Source: Welwitschia mirabilis
Lineage: Eukaryota > Gnetophyta > Gnetopsida > Welwitschiales
Length of the DNA stretch: 64,000 nucleotides
Direction of reading: 5' to 3'
NCBI GenBank assembly: GCA_051453625.1
Contig: JBOZIK010000001.1
Location: forward strand, 259,209,038-259,273,037
In this document: piece by piece, positions 35,390 to 47,301 of the stretch
How the letters are laid out: every line of letters begins with the position of its first letter
Position numbering within the stretch: position 1 is the stretch's first letter
The notes under the pieces: model-generated
Told to the model about the DNA's origin: nothing
Seen by the model: only the letters and a program-made list of their open reading frames with translations
Databases searched by the model: none
Position numbers and translations under genes: made by a program

Positions 35390-36640
35390 GAACATTCAAT
35401 GAAGCTAAGAGTGATGAATATTGGATGCTTAAAATGTAAGTTTGAATTATGTGGTATTTTAAACCTCACTTCAAGACCATCTAATAGATATATTATTGGC
35501 ACAAAGTGGGTCTTTAGAAATAATACAGATAAACATAGTAATGTGATCAAAAATAAATCAAGATTAGTAATTAAAAGATACAGTCAATAGCAAGGCATAG
35601 ATTTTAAAGAGATCTTTACACTCATATCACATATGGAATCAACAAAAATTATTTTATACTTTACTTATGTTAAAAGATTTAAACTCTACTAGATGGATGT
35701 TAAAAGTTCCTTTCTAAATGGAATTCTTAAAGAATAAATATATGTTAAGTAATCAAAAGGTTTTCCAAGTCCTCATAAATTAAACTATGGTAAAAATTAT
35801 AAAAGTGACTCTTTATGATCTCAAGTAAGCACCTAGAGCTTGGTATGAGAAATTATCAGGTTATATTATTAAAAAAAGATTCAAAAGAGGTACATCTAAT
35901 TTCCATTATTTATTAAAAAAATGGTAAATATTTTACTAGTATACAAATATATGTAGATGATATTATTTTTAGATCCACTAATAAATTATTATGTAAGAAG
36001 TTTCCTACGATAATGTAAAATGAGTTCATGATGAGTCTCATGAGAGATATGAGCAATTTCTTAGAGCTACAAGTTATGTAATGCAAATAAACTACATTTG
36101 TTTTGCAAACTAAATATATTAAAAATTTACTAGTCAAGTATGATCTACAAGTTACAAAGCTATATAAATTACAATGAATTAAATTACAAACTAGGCAAAG
36201 TGACCATGGTAAGAAGGTTTATCAAAAGAAATATAGAGTTGAATGTTGTGATTTAGATTAGGAAGAATGAAAAGATGAGAAAAAAATGCATAAGTAGAGC
36301 ATGCTTCTTGCTTGACAATGTCAAATCTCTTAGAGTAGGTAAACAAAAAAAGGTATTTCTATTTATTACAATAAGAAAATTTTCATCAACATATTAAAGA
36401 AACCAATATAGCATTCAATAACCAAATATATTAAGATCAAGCATTACTTTCTCATAGAGAACATTTAAAACAATGACATCATATGAAAGGACATTTAAAA
36501 CAATGACATCGTAATAAAATATATCAGTATTGATGATTAACTTACTAATGTCTTCACAAAACCATTAAGTAATAAAATGTTTGTCAAATTATGTAGGAAC
36601 TTGGGAATTATTCCTTATTGAATCAAGTAAGTCATCGTGT
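35390..36640 (+). pseudogene. Reverse transcriptase and RNase H of copia H, broken
   Basis: GTKWVFRNNTDKHSNVIKNK near 35498 opens the domain, in an open run of 63 codons. FKLYQMDVKSSFLNGILKE follows near 35685, then APRAWYEKLSGYI near 35830 and IYVDDIIF near 35946-35966 with both Asp kept. RNase H is shortened; the end motif TNVFTKPLSNKMFVKLCRNLGI lies near 36540. Two frameshifts lie between 35740 and 35900. A 20-base segment, ACATTTAAAACAATGACATC, is repeated at 36461 and 36491. The motif wording is close to that of SIRE-type copia. Confidence 0.85.
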
Positions 36641-37232
36641 ACTATCATTTAAATCCAAACTTTACTTCATGATATTCTATGATTTAAGATTATAATTAAA
36701 TAATGAAAAAGTTAAAGTCTATGCATATTAATTTATTTTTTTAAAGTGATATTATTATCTTGGTACTAGTCATTGAAAATTTCAAAGTTTTTAAACTTTT
36801 TAGGATAGACATCTTTAGGTTTGTAGACTTTAATTAGAGAGACATCTTTAGATTTGTGGATGTATATTAAGTATATTTCTTTATGTTGATAGATGTTTTT
36901 GAAGGTCATGTACACTTTTTTAATGTTTCAAAATAGATGTTTTTAAATAGATATTTATCTTGATAGTGCTTATAAAATTTTTAAAAACATACTCTTTCAT
37001 GAAGTAGATGTCTACTTTTCTTGTTCTAGACATGTTTCAATAGGTAGACATCTTTCAAGTATATTGTGAAAACTAAAAACATGCTAAAAAGCTAGGGTTG
37101 TTCATCATTTTTAATTAGAAAAGAGATCATCATATCTCATTTTCAATCCTCCACTCAATAATTATCCCTCTCAAAGCTTCTCTTAAGGATTTTTTTTAAA
37201 TTTATCTACAAAGAAGCCTTTGTTTTAGTAGA
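36641..37232 (+). repeat. Post-pol region of copia H with AGACATCT array
   Basis: The motif lies near 36806, 36840, 36892, 36948, 37008, 37027 and 37047, mixed with the complement and variants. The region aligns to 22400-23010 in G and is cut off by LTR D. Confidence 0.72.
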
Positions 37233-38513
37233 TATTATGGTGTATGTTTGTGTAAATGTTACATTCTTTATCAAATCCTAGCAATCATAAGTATATGCAC
37301 ACATAACACACTAGATAGGAGTGGACTTGAATATCATAATCTATCGAATGCACTAGGTGAGAAGAAAGAGAATTACTTTTGTCAAAATAAAGGTTCAAAA
37401 TAAAAACCTATAATGCAATAAAAGTAAACACACAATTCAAATGGAATTGCAATCTACTCTAAATACAATATTTATTGGACTATCAAATCTCTATCATCAA
37501 GATTGACCCTACATAACTTAGATCAATTAAGAAAACTATCACTAATCCTAATCAAGATAAGCTCTTAAGTATGTTAAACAAAATATGGAAAACATGCAAT
37601 GAATAATATAATAAATATAAAATGCAATGCAACATCCTAAACTAATGATTTCAACCCTAACAAAGGTTGCCCTTTATGACTATATTAAAGATGAAGTTAT
37701 CACACAATCATAAGAAACATAAATCATAAGGGACATGCACATGAATATAATAAAACTAAAATAAGATTTTCATTAAGAGTTAAACCAACATTCAATTACA
37801 AAGTAGCAGCACCTTAATGAAGGAGACACAGCACAACACCAAGAAAGACACCTATTTACAACTAATACATGGACCTCCTACTCTTCAATATCTTATCATG
37901 AAAATTTTTAGTTCTAAATAATGTGATCGAATGTGAGGATAAAGGTGGTATTTATTAACAAGAACAAACTCAAAGAATTTCTAGTGCAAGAAAAGATAAA
38001 TAAGAGATCAAGAATGACGAGGTTTTTACTATAATGGATACTTTAAAAATGGAAAACCTAATAGATAAAACATAAAACCTAATTGTGCACAAGAGTTGCA
38101 TGATACGTTGCAAAAGTTAGATCAATTTTGATTCATTGGTTATACTTAGAGGTCATCATGTTAGTCATCTAAATGATGATGAAGATGATGTTACATTAGA
38201 AAAGATACCACATTAGCTTCATCTTTAACTAAGTTAACATATGATATTCATACTATCATCTAAGTGATAAAGAGGATGATGGCCTCTTAAATTATTTCTT
38301 CATGTTAAATTAGCCTATTGGATCATTATCTTCTTCTTCAAATGTTAAGCATTAGAATGTATCCAAAATTCCTCCAAATGTACTTGTAATCTCATGCTTT
38401 CCTGATTACCTACTTGACTATTAATTATCATTGATTTTCACTTAAACATGTCTAAATTGCTTATAAAAGTGCTTAAAATACCCCATCAAATCATACAATT
38501 TGTCATCATAATA
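37233..38513 (-). repeat. LTR D: gypsy LTR of the A/B/C family, minus strand, apparently solo
   Basis: In reverse complement it runs from TATTATCATAATG-like (TGTTGCGCCGCC in the young copy) to CACAAACATACACCATAATA. No gag or other internal sequence of this family adjoins either side, so it looks like a solo LTR or a fragment. The five bases outside the two ends (GTAGA and ATCAT) do not match, so there is no visible target duplication. It interrupts copia H. Confidence 0.78.
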
Positions 38514-38949
38514 ATCATAAAACTCTCATATCTTTGATTCATAATAAGTACCATGTCTGTCTGCAATCCACTACAATTATAAGTCCATCAACTTTTGATC
38601 TATAAAGCTCAATTCTACTAATGAAGTCAGTAAAATGCCTTTTTTACTTTAATAGTTGTAGTTTGAACCCAATGAAATTAGGTCTAGTAAGAAGGTGGAT
38701 TAATTGGATCTACACTCTAGATGATATGTGGTACAAGAGGCTCAACTTCGTGAGCTAAAGGTTGAGCCTTAACCCTAGTCTGACACACCTGTTATCCAGC
38801 GCATGACCTATTTAAATAATATCCATAATGTGCATCATATAAGATAGAATCATAATTAATTTTATAAATACATATTGTAAAAGCCTAAAAAAAACCATCA
38901 TAGATAATATTTTTATGCAAAATTCACTTAAAAATATGTTCTTCCCCTT
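38514..38949. other. GC-richer patch of unknown origin with a 9-base hairpin
   Basis: AGGCTCAAC at 38738-38746 and GTTGAGCCT at 38761-38769 form a perfect stem with a 14-base loop. The surrounding 38690-38830 keeps CpG (TTCGTG, AGCGCA) and is less AT-rich than its neighbours. I recognise no gene or element. Confidence 0.5.
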
Positions 38950-39646
38950 ACATGTAAATCAGTATATCCCATATTACCTAATTCTACAAAGAAAAAGTGA
39001 AAAATGCAAGTTACATTATACAAAAACAAAATAACTAGGCCTCAAAAGGCTAGGATGGACTTCTTGTTCTTAGATCTATCATGTCAATACTTTTTTATGG
39101 AAAATGGATTATAGAAGTAAGGATAAGGAGGTATTTATATCTTTACATGGAAATTTCTATAAGCAAAACTCTAGTAGTCAAGAATAAAATCCTAACAGCC
39201 CATATGGGGTGTGTGATCCCATTACAAAGGTAATTGATTTTTTATAAAAAATAACTCTCATCCTCTATGTCATCCAAAAACTATGGGAATAATGTCCTAT
39301 AATAGGAAGTGACTCATTGTTTTTTACCCCTCATCCATATTAGCATCCATGTTAGTTGGCTAAAAGTCTTGTCATTATAACTATTGTGGAAATGATAACT
39401 GAGACAATAGACTTTCTTGAGCTTTTTATATAAGAAAAATCATCCTTTTAAATTATTAGTCTTATCCACAAAATTGTAAGTGTTAGAATCTTTCCAAAAT
39501 TCCTCAAAATACATCGATAATTACATGTTTTCATGATTGTTCCATTAACTCTTTACAATTAGTAGAATTCCATTTAAAACTATCTAAATGTTTTACAAAA
39601 TCATTCAAAATATCCCATAAAATACATATAATTTGGTATTATAATA
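38950..39646 (-). repeat. LTR E: diverged gypsy LTR fragment, minus strand
   Basis: 39040-39646 is similar to the second half of D (GGATAAGGAGGTATTTAT, TTCCAAAATTCCTC, TTCAAAATATCCCATAAAATAC). Its right end, ATTTGGTATTATAATA, aligns with GTTGGCGGCGCAACA by transitions plus one transversion. The left limit is uncertain. Confidence 0.6.
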
Positions 39647-39730
39647 GGAGTATATAATTTAATGATCATAGACGGATACTTTAGAAATGGGAAAACAAAA
39701 CAAAACATAGTTAAAGAATAAAATTATTAG

Positions 39731-42260
39731 ATGAACATTCTCAATTGGAATATAATAGTCATAGAAAATGTCTTTAAGATTATAAATCTAGATAAAATTA
39801 TTACTAGTAGATATGTAGACATAATATACCTTCAAAAAATTAAGTTTAAAAAATTAAAGATCCCGTATATTCTAAGGCAACAGTGGTAACTGAAATGGAT
39901 ACTAAACTATGTCAAAGAAAGAGGATTAGTTATTTTATTTAAAAAGACATCCAATATTATAGAATTAAAATTAACAAATGATATTACATTATTTCTATTT
40001 AAGATTAATGCATGATAAATATTCATGCTTCTCAATTCTGAATGAGAAAAATAGGGCATGTAATTTTTTAATAAATTAAAAAATAATATTTAATAGAGGA
40101 TTTAAATTAAATAGTTAAACCAAATTAGAAATTAGGAGGAGGAGGTTATAATGCAATCAAGGTTTAGAAATTGAGAATATAATGGTAGAACTAAAACTAA
40201 TAGACCTTCTTACACAAAATTTTTAGTTTAATAGATCAAATATAAGGACAAAAACTAAAAGAATTTACTCTAGAATTGATAAAGTAGTTATTTTACTAGG
40301 ACCACTAGACAAATAGGATTTCATTTTTATAGGGAAGGTTAGCGGTTTCATAGACATATTTTGTTATTTTATATAGAAAATAGAAAGAAAAATTACATTT
40401 CACTTTTGAAAATTCCTAACTAGAATAAATATAAATTATAACTTTCTTGTAGTAAGAGTAAAAGTATGATGACAAAAATTCGTTATATTATTTACAAGAT
40501 AATTTAAGAAATATTAAGCATGACTTAAAGCATAAAGGAAGGAATGAGGGAGGCACTTCTTTAGAAAAGAAACAATAAATTAACATTTAAGAAAAATTGA
40601 AAACAAGAAAGAATAGTATAAGTATATCTATAATAAGAAATTACTATTCTTATGGAAAATTTTCTAAATTAATTAGTAGGAATATAATTATTAAAGATAA
40701 AAAGCACATGTTAACTAGTTAACCAAATGAGATAATAATGCAAAATTCTTTTTGGAATTAGTAAATAATATAGGATAGAAAAATGTGTTTGAAAATATGT
40801 ATTAGAAGAATAGAATAAATGAAATAAAATATTCAGTTTATCAAGCCTTCATAGAAAGCATACAAGAACTGTGGAATGAAAAAATAAAAATAATAAGAAC
40901 TTTTTAGCTTAATGATCAACTGACTAGAGGATGGAAAACTCCCTAAGTAAACTGAAAAATAGTAAAGTTTAAAAGGCTCTAAAAATTAATTGAAGCCCTA
41001 AGCCTAATATCTAGGTAGTAAAACTCTTTAGAAAATATTACAATATTATAGGTAAATTATTAAAGAAATCCTTTAATGAATTCACTAAACTAGGATTAGA
41101 TCCTCAAAACATATAAAAACACTATTATGGTTATAATTCCAAAACAAATGAGGTGTATGAAATATAGGATTTCAAACCTATAGGGATACCTAATGTTATT
41201 TACATACTATTCTCTAAAGTTTTGGTGACTAGGATTTTCCCATTTCTTCAACAAGTAGTAAGAACAAACCTAGTAGGATTTTGAAACATAGATCCATTTT
41301 TCATCTAATAATTTTTAATCATTAATTATTTCACTTACTATAAAGGAATGAAAAATGTTTTCATCTTAAAACTAGATATTATAAATCCTATAGTAGTGTA
41401 TCATGAATTTTCTAAATCATGTTTTAACAATAAAAGGCTTTGTGCCTTAAAGCTAGATATTAGTGTTATTACACAAATGCAAGAATAGATAAAATTCATC
41501 ATATGAATAAAATAAGGTATACATGATTAGTTTACTATAGAGAGAGTACTAATGTAAAGCGATATTATTTTTCCCTACTTATTCATTACTATGTCAGATG
41601 TTTTATAGGATTACATTATTAAGAGAATGATAAAATAATAAATGTTCATAAAATAAACATCATGTGTAATTAATCTATAAATGATTCTATGATTTTTCCC
41701 CAAAAATAAGTATTTAGAAAATCATAACTATTAAAAATGAATTAAATTCTTTAACTAATAACTCAAGTGTATCAATTAATTGGTAAAAAAAGTAGAGCTT
41801 ATTTTATGAGTATGTAAACTAGTGTTAAAAATACAATAGAAATGAGTTTATAAATAACAAATAAGAATGAAAGAGAAGGTTATCTTTTATTCCTATGTTC
41901 AATTGGAATATAATCAATATCTAGAGGAACTTATCCAAAAAATGATAAACAAATGCCATAATTAAAATGCCATATTTTTTCTAATAATAAAGAATAATAC
42001 TAGACAACTCATAATCTTTGTAATAGCAAAATATAATACATAAATTAGATATTTTCCTAAAACTATCAAGGTAATTCTAAATAGAATCATTTAGAACTTC
42101 ATCTAAGAATGAGGGAATAGAGGAATAAATATACATGTGAATACATGTAAGAGATACCTAATCTAGTTAAATTAGAAGGATGAGGTATTTAATATGTTAA
42201 AAAATAACATATTCATAGCTAACTTTATTCTAATAAGATAACTAATTGAAAAATTAAAAC
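39731..42260 (+). pseudogene. L1-type LINE ORF2: endonuclease and reverse transcriptase, broken
   Basis: The frame starts at ATG 39731 with MNILNWNI, the usual start of a plant L1 apurinic endonuclease, then VDIIYLQKIK (catalytic Glu of LQETK changed to Lys) and ERGLVILF. KRIYSRIDKVVI near 40230 matches the SRIDR motif. The reverse transcriptase follows with TIMVIIPKQ near 41120 and YILFSKVLVTRIFPFLQQVV near 41200, then LKLDI near 41450, GDIIFPYLFITM near 41560 and YFPKTIKVILNRII near 42050. Stops and shifts are frequent. No ORF1 precedes it, and no clear poly(A) tail follows, so both ends are truncated or lost. It separates LTR E from copia I. Confidence 0.78.
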
Positions 42261-42364
42261 AAAAAGTGCATGATTAAACTTTTACTATATCTAACTATAA
42301 TATAAAATCATAAGATAAATACAACATTAAGTTAAAAAATTTAAAATATATTATCTATTAACTC

Positions 42365-42520
42365 ATTTTATTAGGAAAGATTAATTCCAAAATTCCTATA
42401 CAACCTTGTAAATCTTTTAGTGCTTAAAAGATTTGTGAGTATATCACCAAGTTGATCATCTGTATGTTGCATCACAATGTCTTAGTCATACTTTTTATGC
42501 TATACTAAATCCTTTTCTTT
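42365..42520 (-). pseudogene. C-terminal end of copia I RNase H
   Basis: The minus strand reads MQHTDDQLGDILTNLLSTKRF near 42470-42410, the usual copia pol end, equivalent to 13660-13725 in F. Confidence 0.82.
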
Positions 42521-43660
42521 TTAAAATCTTTCTTGTCCACTTTCTCTTTTACTTTCTTAAACAGTTTAATTATCAATGCTTTTTAACTTAAAATATCCTC
42601 TTACTATTTATGTTATAGATAAAATGTTTGTTAAGTTCTTGTTTCTATGACTATGCTTTCTGTCTTGAGGTTTTACTTTTCTTGCTTTTCTTAATAAACA
42701 CTTAGTTTTATTATTATAAATATTTTGAAAATAATTAATATAAACATTTAAATTTCTTATACTCGAAAGTAAAGATTTGATAAAATTTTGTTATTTATTA
42801 ATACAATCATATTTTGTAAGTATAATAGAAAGATTTGCATTACATGATTGAATTACACTCAAACGATTATATTGCAAATCTTATACTAAAAATTTACATC
42901 CTTTACCTATAGTAGATTACCTCCTTTAATAGTACTAATAACTTTGATCAATGATTTTGTATTATATTCAAATATTACAACTCATTTATCTTATTTTATC
43001 AATGTAAAGAAATTGGATTTATCTATAGTTACGTGCATTAATCATCCACTTTGAACCTACCAATCATGCTTCTTTTCTACTCTAAGTACAATTTGTGTTA
43101 AACGTACTTGCTTTGCTTTTAGTATGCACATTTTTCTTGGTTTATCCTACATAGAACAATGGACCATTCCACTATGCCTCTTAACATTATTAGTATAATA
43201 TTTATTTTTAATTTCATTAGATATTTATAATAATAATGAGCTCTATTAGGATAATAATGGAAACTAATATTATTTATAAATGCTAAATTTTCATGTTTAT
43301 AATTCCTTTTTTTAATCAAAGAGGCTAAATTACTAATTGAGGCTTTATTATGTTTTAAGTTACTCTTGTCATTTAAACTTCTACATTACTTAAGCATGAT
43401 ATTTAAGGTCTTCTTTCCTTGGGTAAATTTTTCATTGATTTTCTTTAAATCTAATAGTTTCTATTTTACATTATTCAAATCACATGTTACTCTATTAACC
43501 TTAGTTTTAAAAGTTGAGTTTTTAGATGATAATTTATTACAAACATTCTTTTCTTATTCATATGCTTCTTTAAGAGTATGAATTAATATTTTCATCTTAG
43601 TACATACTTTTTTTAGTTTAATAAATACTTTAGAAATTAATTCATATCTTTCTCAAAGAT
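42521..43660 (-). pseudogene. Protease and pre-integrase remnant of copia I
   Basis: On the minus strand ISTIKGGNLL and VKDVNF near 42930-42890 match the region after the protease site in H. RGYFKLKSIDN near 42600-42570 matches the WLSKLKSIDNQ segment of H. It then joins the RNase H end, so about 2 kb of pol is missing between them. The Asp-Ser-Gly site is not readable. An open minus-strand run at 43119-43319 is part of the decayed gag-pro linker. Confidence 0.65.
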
Positions 43661-44690
43661 TCATACCTCTATCATCTTTACTATTTAACTCATACTCTTC
43701 TTTTGTTTGATTATTTTTCTTTTAAAAATGTAAAATATTCATGTAGGAAGGATGAGATTTCTTTACATTAGATGTTTCTTTTTCTATTACTCCTTCATCA
43801 TCATTCCATCATTTAAAATTACCTTTAGCTTAAAATCTAGATGATTTTCTAAATTCATCTCTTTTATTATACTTTCATGAAATAAGTATTTTACTCTCCT
43901 TGTAATGAGTGCAAGTTCCTCATTTACTTTATCATTAGATTTATCTTCTTCCAATTATTTCTTTTCCTTTCCTTTTGAATTTTATTTTGTGCTCTTATTT
44001 ACCTTAAAAATAATGGGTTTTTATTTTAAGAATTCATATTATATGAGATTTACTTTAGATGATATAAGATCATGTTGAAGCTCTTCTATATTCATGGTGT
44101 TGAAATCCCTTTACTCTTCTAGGGCTATAGCCTTGATCCTGTATTTAAGGGTTAGACATATAAAAACTATTTTTATTACCATAACTTATGAAAGATAATT
44201 TACAATTCCATATATTGAATTTACAACACTTGAGATTCTTGTAAAGTACTCATGGACTCTTTTCTCATGATTAATTTTGAGATTGTTAAACTGGTTTATC
44301 CACATAAAATGATTTAATTCTTTAACAAGAGAAGTTCCTTCATACAGTTTAACTAGAGTGTTTAAAATTTCTTATGTCATCTTGCAACTTTATATCCTAT
44401 TAAACTCCTCTATTGTTAGAGCTAAATAGAGTGCATTTTTAGCTTTATATTCATATATGAAGGCTATCTTCTCTTCATCTTTCTAATCTTTTCTTTGCTT
44501 TATTTGTGTGATGTGGTTGCATGTAGCATTTGTCACTGTTTCTATTGAATTCGTATATGCTTCTTCTATGCTTTTCCATACTTAGAACTCAAAAGATAGT
44601 AGGTACACTTACATCCTTGTATTCCAATAGGTATAGTTTATTTAATTGGATAGAAGAGGTCTAACAAATGGCATCCCTTTCATTATTCAG
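43661..44690 (-). pseudogene. Gag of copia I, broken
   Basis: The start codon complement is at 44688-44690 (MKGMPFVRPLLSN). KLYEGTSLVKELNHFMWINQ near 44340 and KINHEKRVHEYFTRISS near 44270 are capsid motifs shared with G and H. MNIEELQHDLISSKVNLI near 44095 matches MKIEELQSAITTYEINI of G. The region then runs to the acidic linker, and the zinc knuckle is deleted or unreadable. Confidence 0.8.
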
Positions 44691-44720
44691 TTAATAAAGT
44701 TACTTATTTTATAAGTATCT

Positions 44721-44732
44721 ACTTTAATACTA
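44721..44732 (-). other. Primer binding site of copia I
   Basis: The minus strand reads TAGTATTAAAGT, a decayed form of TGGTATCAGAGC, between the LTR and gag, placed as in G and H. Confidence 0.65.
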
Positions 44733-44734
44733 TT

Positions 44735-46240
44735 TAAGTATTATTAAACTCAAAGGGAAGAGTTAAATGAGTTCTATTAAATAAATTTTTTAGCTACTAA
44801 TAAAATTAAAAAACATAATAGAATAAACACCTTACCAAGATAACATAGTTCTCTAACTTGGGTGCAACCATACATAGAGGATAGCTTCCTCTAAAACATC
44901 TAGATCTTTTTTACCTATAATAAATAGTAATTTTCTTATCACACCATCAACCTTATAATAAAATAAGAGTCTCTTTACAAGGAAGTAATCTCTTCCCCTC
45001 ATTGAAATAGTGGTTTTGGCTCACCACTAATCTAAAAATAATGAGAGTCTTTTCATAAGGCAACACTCTTTTCCTGTTAGAGAAATATTAGTTTTGGATC
45101 ATAACAAATATTACAATAGTTTAAGTTGTTAAAAGTAAAACTTCAATACACACCCATATAAGGATTATCTTACAATGAGTTTTATAATAAAATAATGGAC
45201 TTTAAAAGAATATTCAATAATGTGATAGTCCAATAATGTAAGAAACAATAAGAACAATACAATAATAAGCCTAAATGATGTAGCTTTAATGAAGAATTGG
45301 GTCTCTTATTTTCATTGTTGTCAAGAGTGCTAGCAAATGATGTAACAATATAGGATCCTATCATGAAAGATATAGACACTGAAAGCTTCTTTGCAAATGA
45401 TATCTTTGATCTTACATAAGAAGTTCTAATTACCCTTGCATCTTTTGTTATGTGCTAAATGCATTCATTATGTGCCTTTGATGCTTGATTTTTAATTTTT
45501 TTATATGTGTTTTATTTATTCCATAATGTCACACCTTTATATCATTAATAAGACCTGGTAGTTTGACCTTAAATAGTAGTAGTTTGAATTTTATAACCAG
45601 CATGCAATGGATAGAAACATCTAGGCATTGGGTGTGCATCCACATTTTTAATTGATGTGAACTTTTTTCTAAGACATATTCAAATTTGTAGATGTCTACT
45701 AGTAGTCAAACATTTTTACCTAGTAGACATCTTCAGTGAACTTACCCAAAAATTAATGAAACTTTCTTTATATTATCTTTGGCTTTGTGTGATCATGGAT
45801 TCATGATGTAAAAGTTAATAGCTCATATAAAATGTAAATAATTATTAAAGTATAAAATGTCTCAATTACCTATTTTAGTTTACCATAGGTATCCTCAAAC
45901 CTATAGATGACTTTATCTATGATAGATCCATATTTCAACATAGTTATATTTGATGAGATAGTCATCTTTAACCTATGACTAGAAAGCTAGTATATTAGAT
46001 ATGTTTTGAATCTATAGATGTCTTTAAGGTCTAGACATTTTCACCATAGACATCTTCTATTCACATCCTTTATATAATTGATCTTGCATGTTAAATTCTA
46101 AACTTTTCATGAGATATCATCTTTAAAGATCTGACATTAACTTGTGTTGATCATGATCTGATTTTCTTTACAATGATCTATCTATACAATGACATAAAAT
46201 ATTTAACAAAGGGAATCATCAAAAGTATATTTAGCAATAC
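44735..46240 (-). repeat. 5' LTR of copia I
   Basis: Reverse complement of the G and H LTRs. The beginning lies near 46240 (minus strand GCTAAATATACTTTTGATGATT, aligned to GGTAAAAATGTAGTTTTGAT in G). The end lies near 44735, next to the primer site. AGACATCT and its complement occur near 45693, 45726, 46017 and 46054. Confidence 0.75.
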
Positions 46241-46898
46241 AAATACTTAGAGCATATCAACTTGAAAACATTAAATATGATGTTATCATAAAAAAATTAA
46301 ATATGATGTTATCCTATTAAACCTAGCTGATAAAATATATGAATATCAACATATAAAATTTAATGTTACCTAGTTCTAGAAAACTATGAGGAAGCTATTG
46401 TATCTTACTACACTAAGCCAAAGATATAAATTCTAATGAATCTTATTTATAGTTTTTAATTAAATCAAATAAGTATCATATAAGGTTTCTTCTTAAAATC
46501 CTCCATATGTCAAAAGATAAAAGACTTTATGATAATCTTTAGCACTATAATAATGAATTATCTACATATAATAAATCTAATTAATATGGTAATATAGTTT
46601 CAAAAAATATAACAAACTAGCATGATTTATTTGAAACATTCATCATTTTATAAAAATCATGAAGTTATATCATATTTTAAGGTTGATGTTTAAACACAAA
46701 AATTGACATTCTAATTAAATATAGTTGATCAATTTAGTATAGCAAAGTACAGATAATTCATATATTTATCATAATTTAATGTATTTTAGCATTTCTATTA
46801 TGTTTCATGAAATTATAAACTTCTCCTAACAGTAGAATATTTATTACTAGCTTTTAAAGAACACTAGAGAATCTTAAAAATAATAAAGTAGACAATGC
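46241..46898. other. Possible pre-insertion host DNA, left of the young LTR
   Basis: AT-rich and without any retrotransposon or gene similarity that I can see. ATTAAATATGATGTTATC is repeated at 46270 and 46296. Confidence 0.5.
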
Positions 46899-47301
46899 TA
46901 TCATGTTGCGCCGCCAACTTAAGTGTATTTGATAGTGTATTTTGAGTTATTTTACAGATAAACTAACAGATAAATGCTCAGTTTCTATGACTATTGACAT
47001 TCAAGGAGCACAAGACGAAAACATGCNNNNNNNNNNNNNNNNNNNNNNNNNNNNNNNNNNNNNNNNNNNNNNNNNNNNNNNNNNNNNNNNNNNNNNNNNN
47101 NNNNNNNNNNNNNNNNNNNNNNNNNNCATATTTCATTTCTGAAATCAACTCTTTATTGTCCATACCATTGGCCTTCGATGGAATTACGACATTCGGATCA
47201 CTCTATCTATACTAGCGTGTTGTATTTTGCATCTTATTGATAATTGACAGGATTGGAATTGGAACATGAACTATTGCATAAATACACACCGCAACATATC
47301 A
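46899..47301 (+). mobile_element. Young gypsy LTR with perfect 5-base target duplication TATCA and a 100-N gap
   Basis: TATCA at 46899-46903 is followed by TGTTGCGCCGCCAACTT at 46904. The right end GCAACA (47291-47296) is followed by TATCA at 47297-47301. The left 123 bases match an LTR start and the right 170 an LTR end of the A/B/C family. CpG sites are kept (TGCGCCGCC, GACGAAAAC, TTCGATGG, CACCGCAACA), so this is the least decayed copy in the window. Full LTRs are 1.0-1.3 kb, so most of this one is inside the gap. The gap could hold either the rest of a solo LTR or an entire element. Confidence 0.85.
47027..47126. other. Assembly gap, 100 N, inside the young LTR
   Basis: Exactly 100 N with unmatched LTR start and end on the two sides. 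The true length is unknown. Confidence 0.95.

Larger units (their letters stand above)
30523..37232 (+). mobile_element. Copia element H (SIRE-like), nearly full pol, 3' end lost
   Basis: The order is 5' LTR, primer site, gag, protease, integrase, reverse transcriptase, RNase H and motif array. It is the only copia copy in the window that retains all pol domains. It ends at TTTTAGTAGA, where minus-strand gypsy LTR D begins; the aligned part of G continues into the extra ORF, so that gene and the 3' LTR of H are absent here. Confidence 0.85.
42365..46240 (-). mobile_element. Copia element I, minus strand, most of pol deleted
   Basis: Read on the minus strand: 5' LTR (46240 to 44735), primer site, gag from 44690, protease and pre-integrase remnants, then directly the last ~40 codons of RNase H. 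Integrase and reverse transcriptase are absent. The 3' side ends near 42365, before the LINE, without motif array, extra ORF or 3' LTR. It belongs to the same family as F, G and H. Confidence 0.82.
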
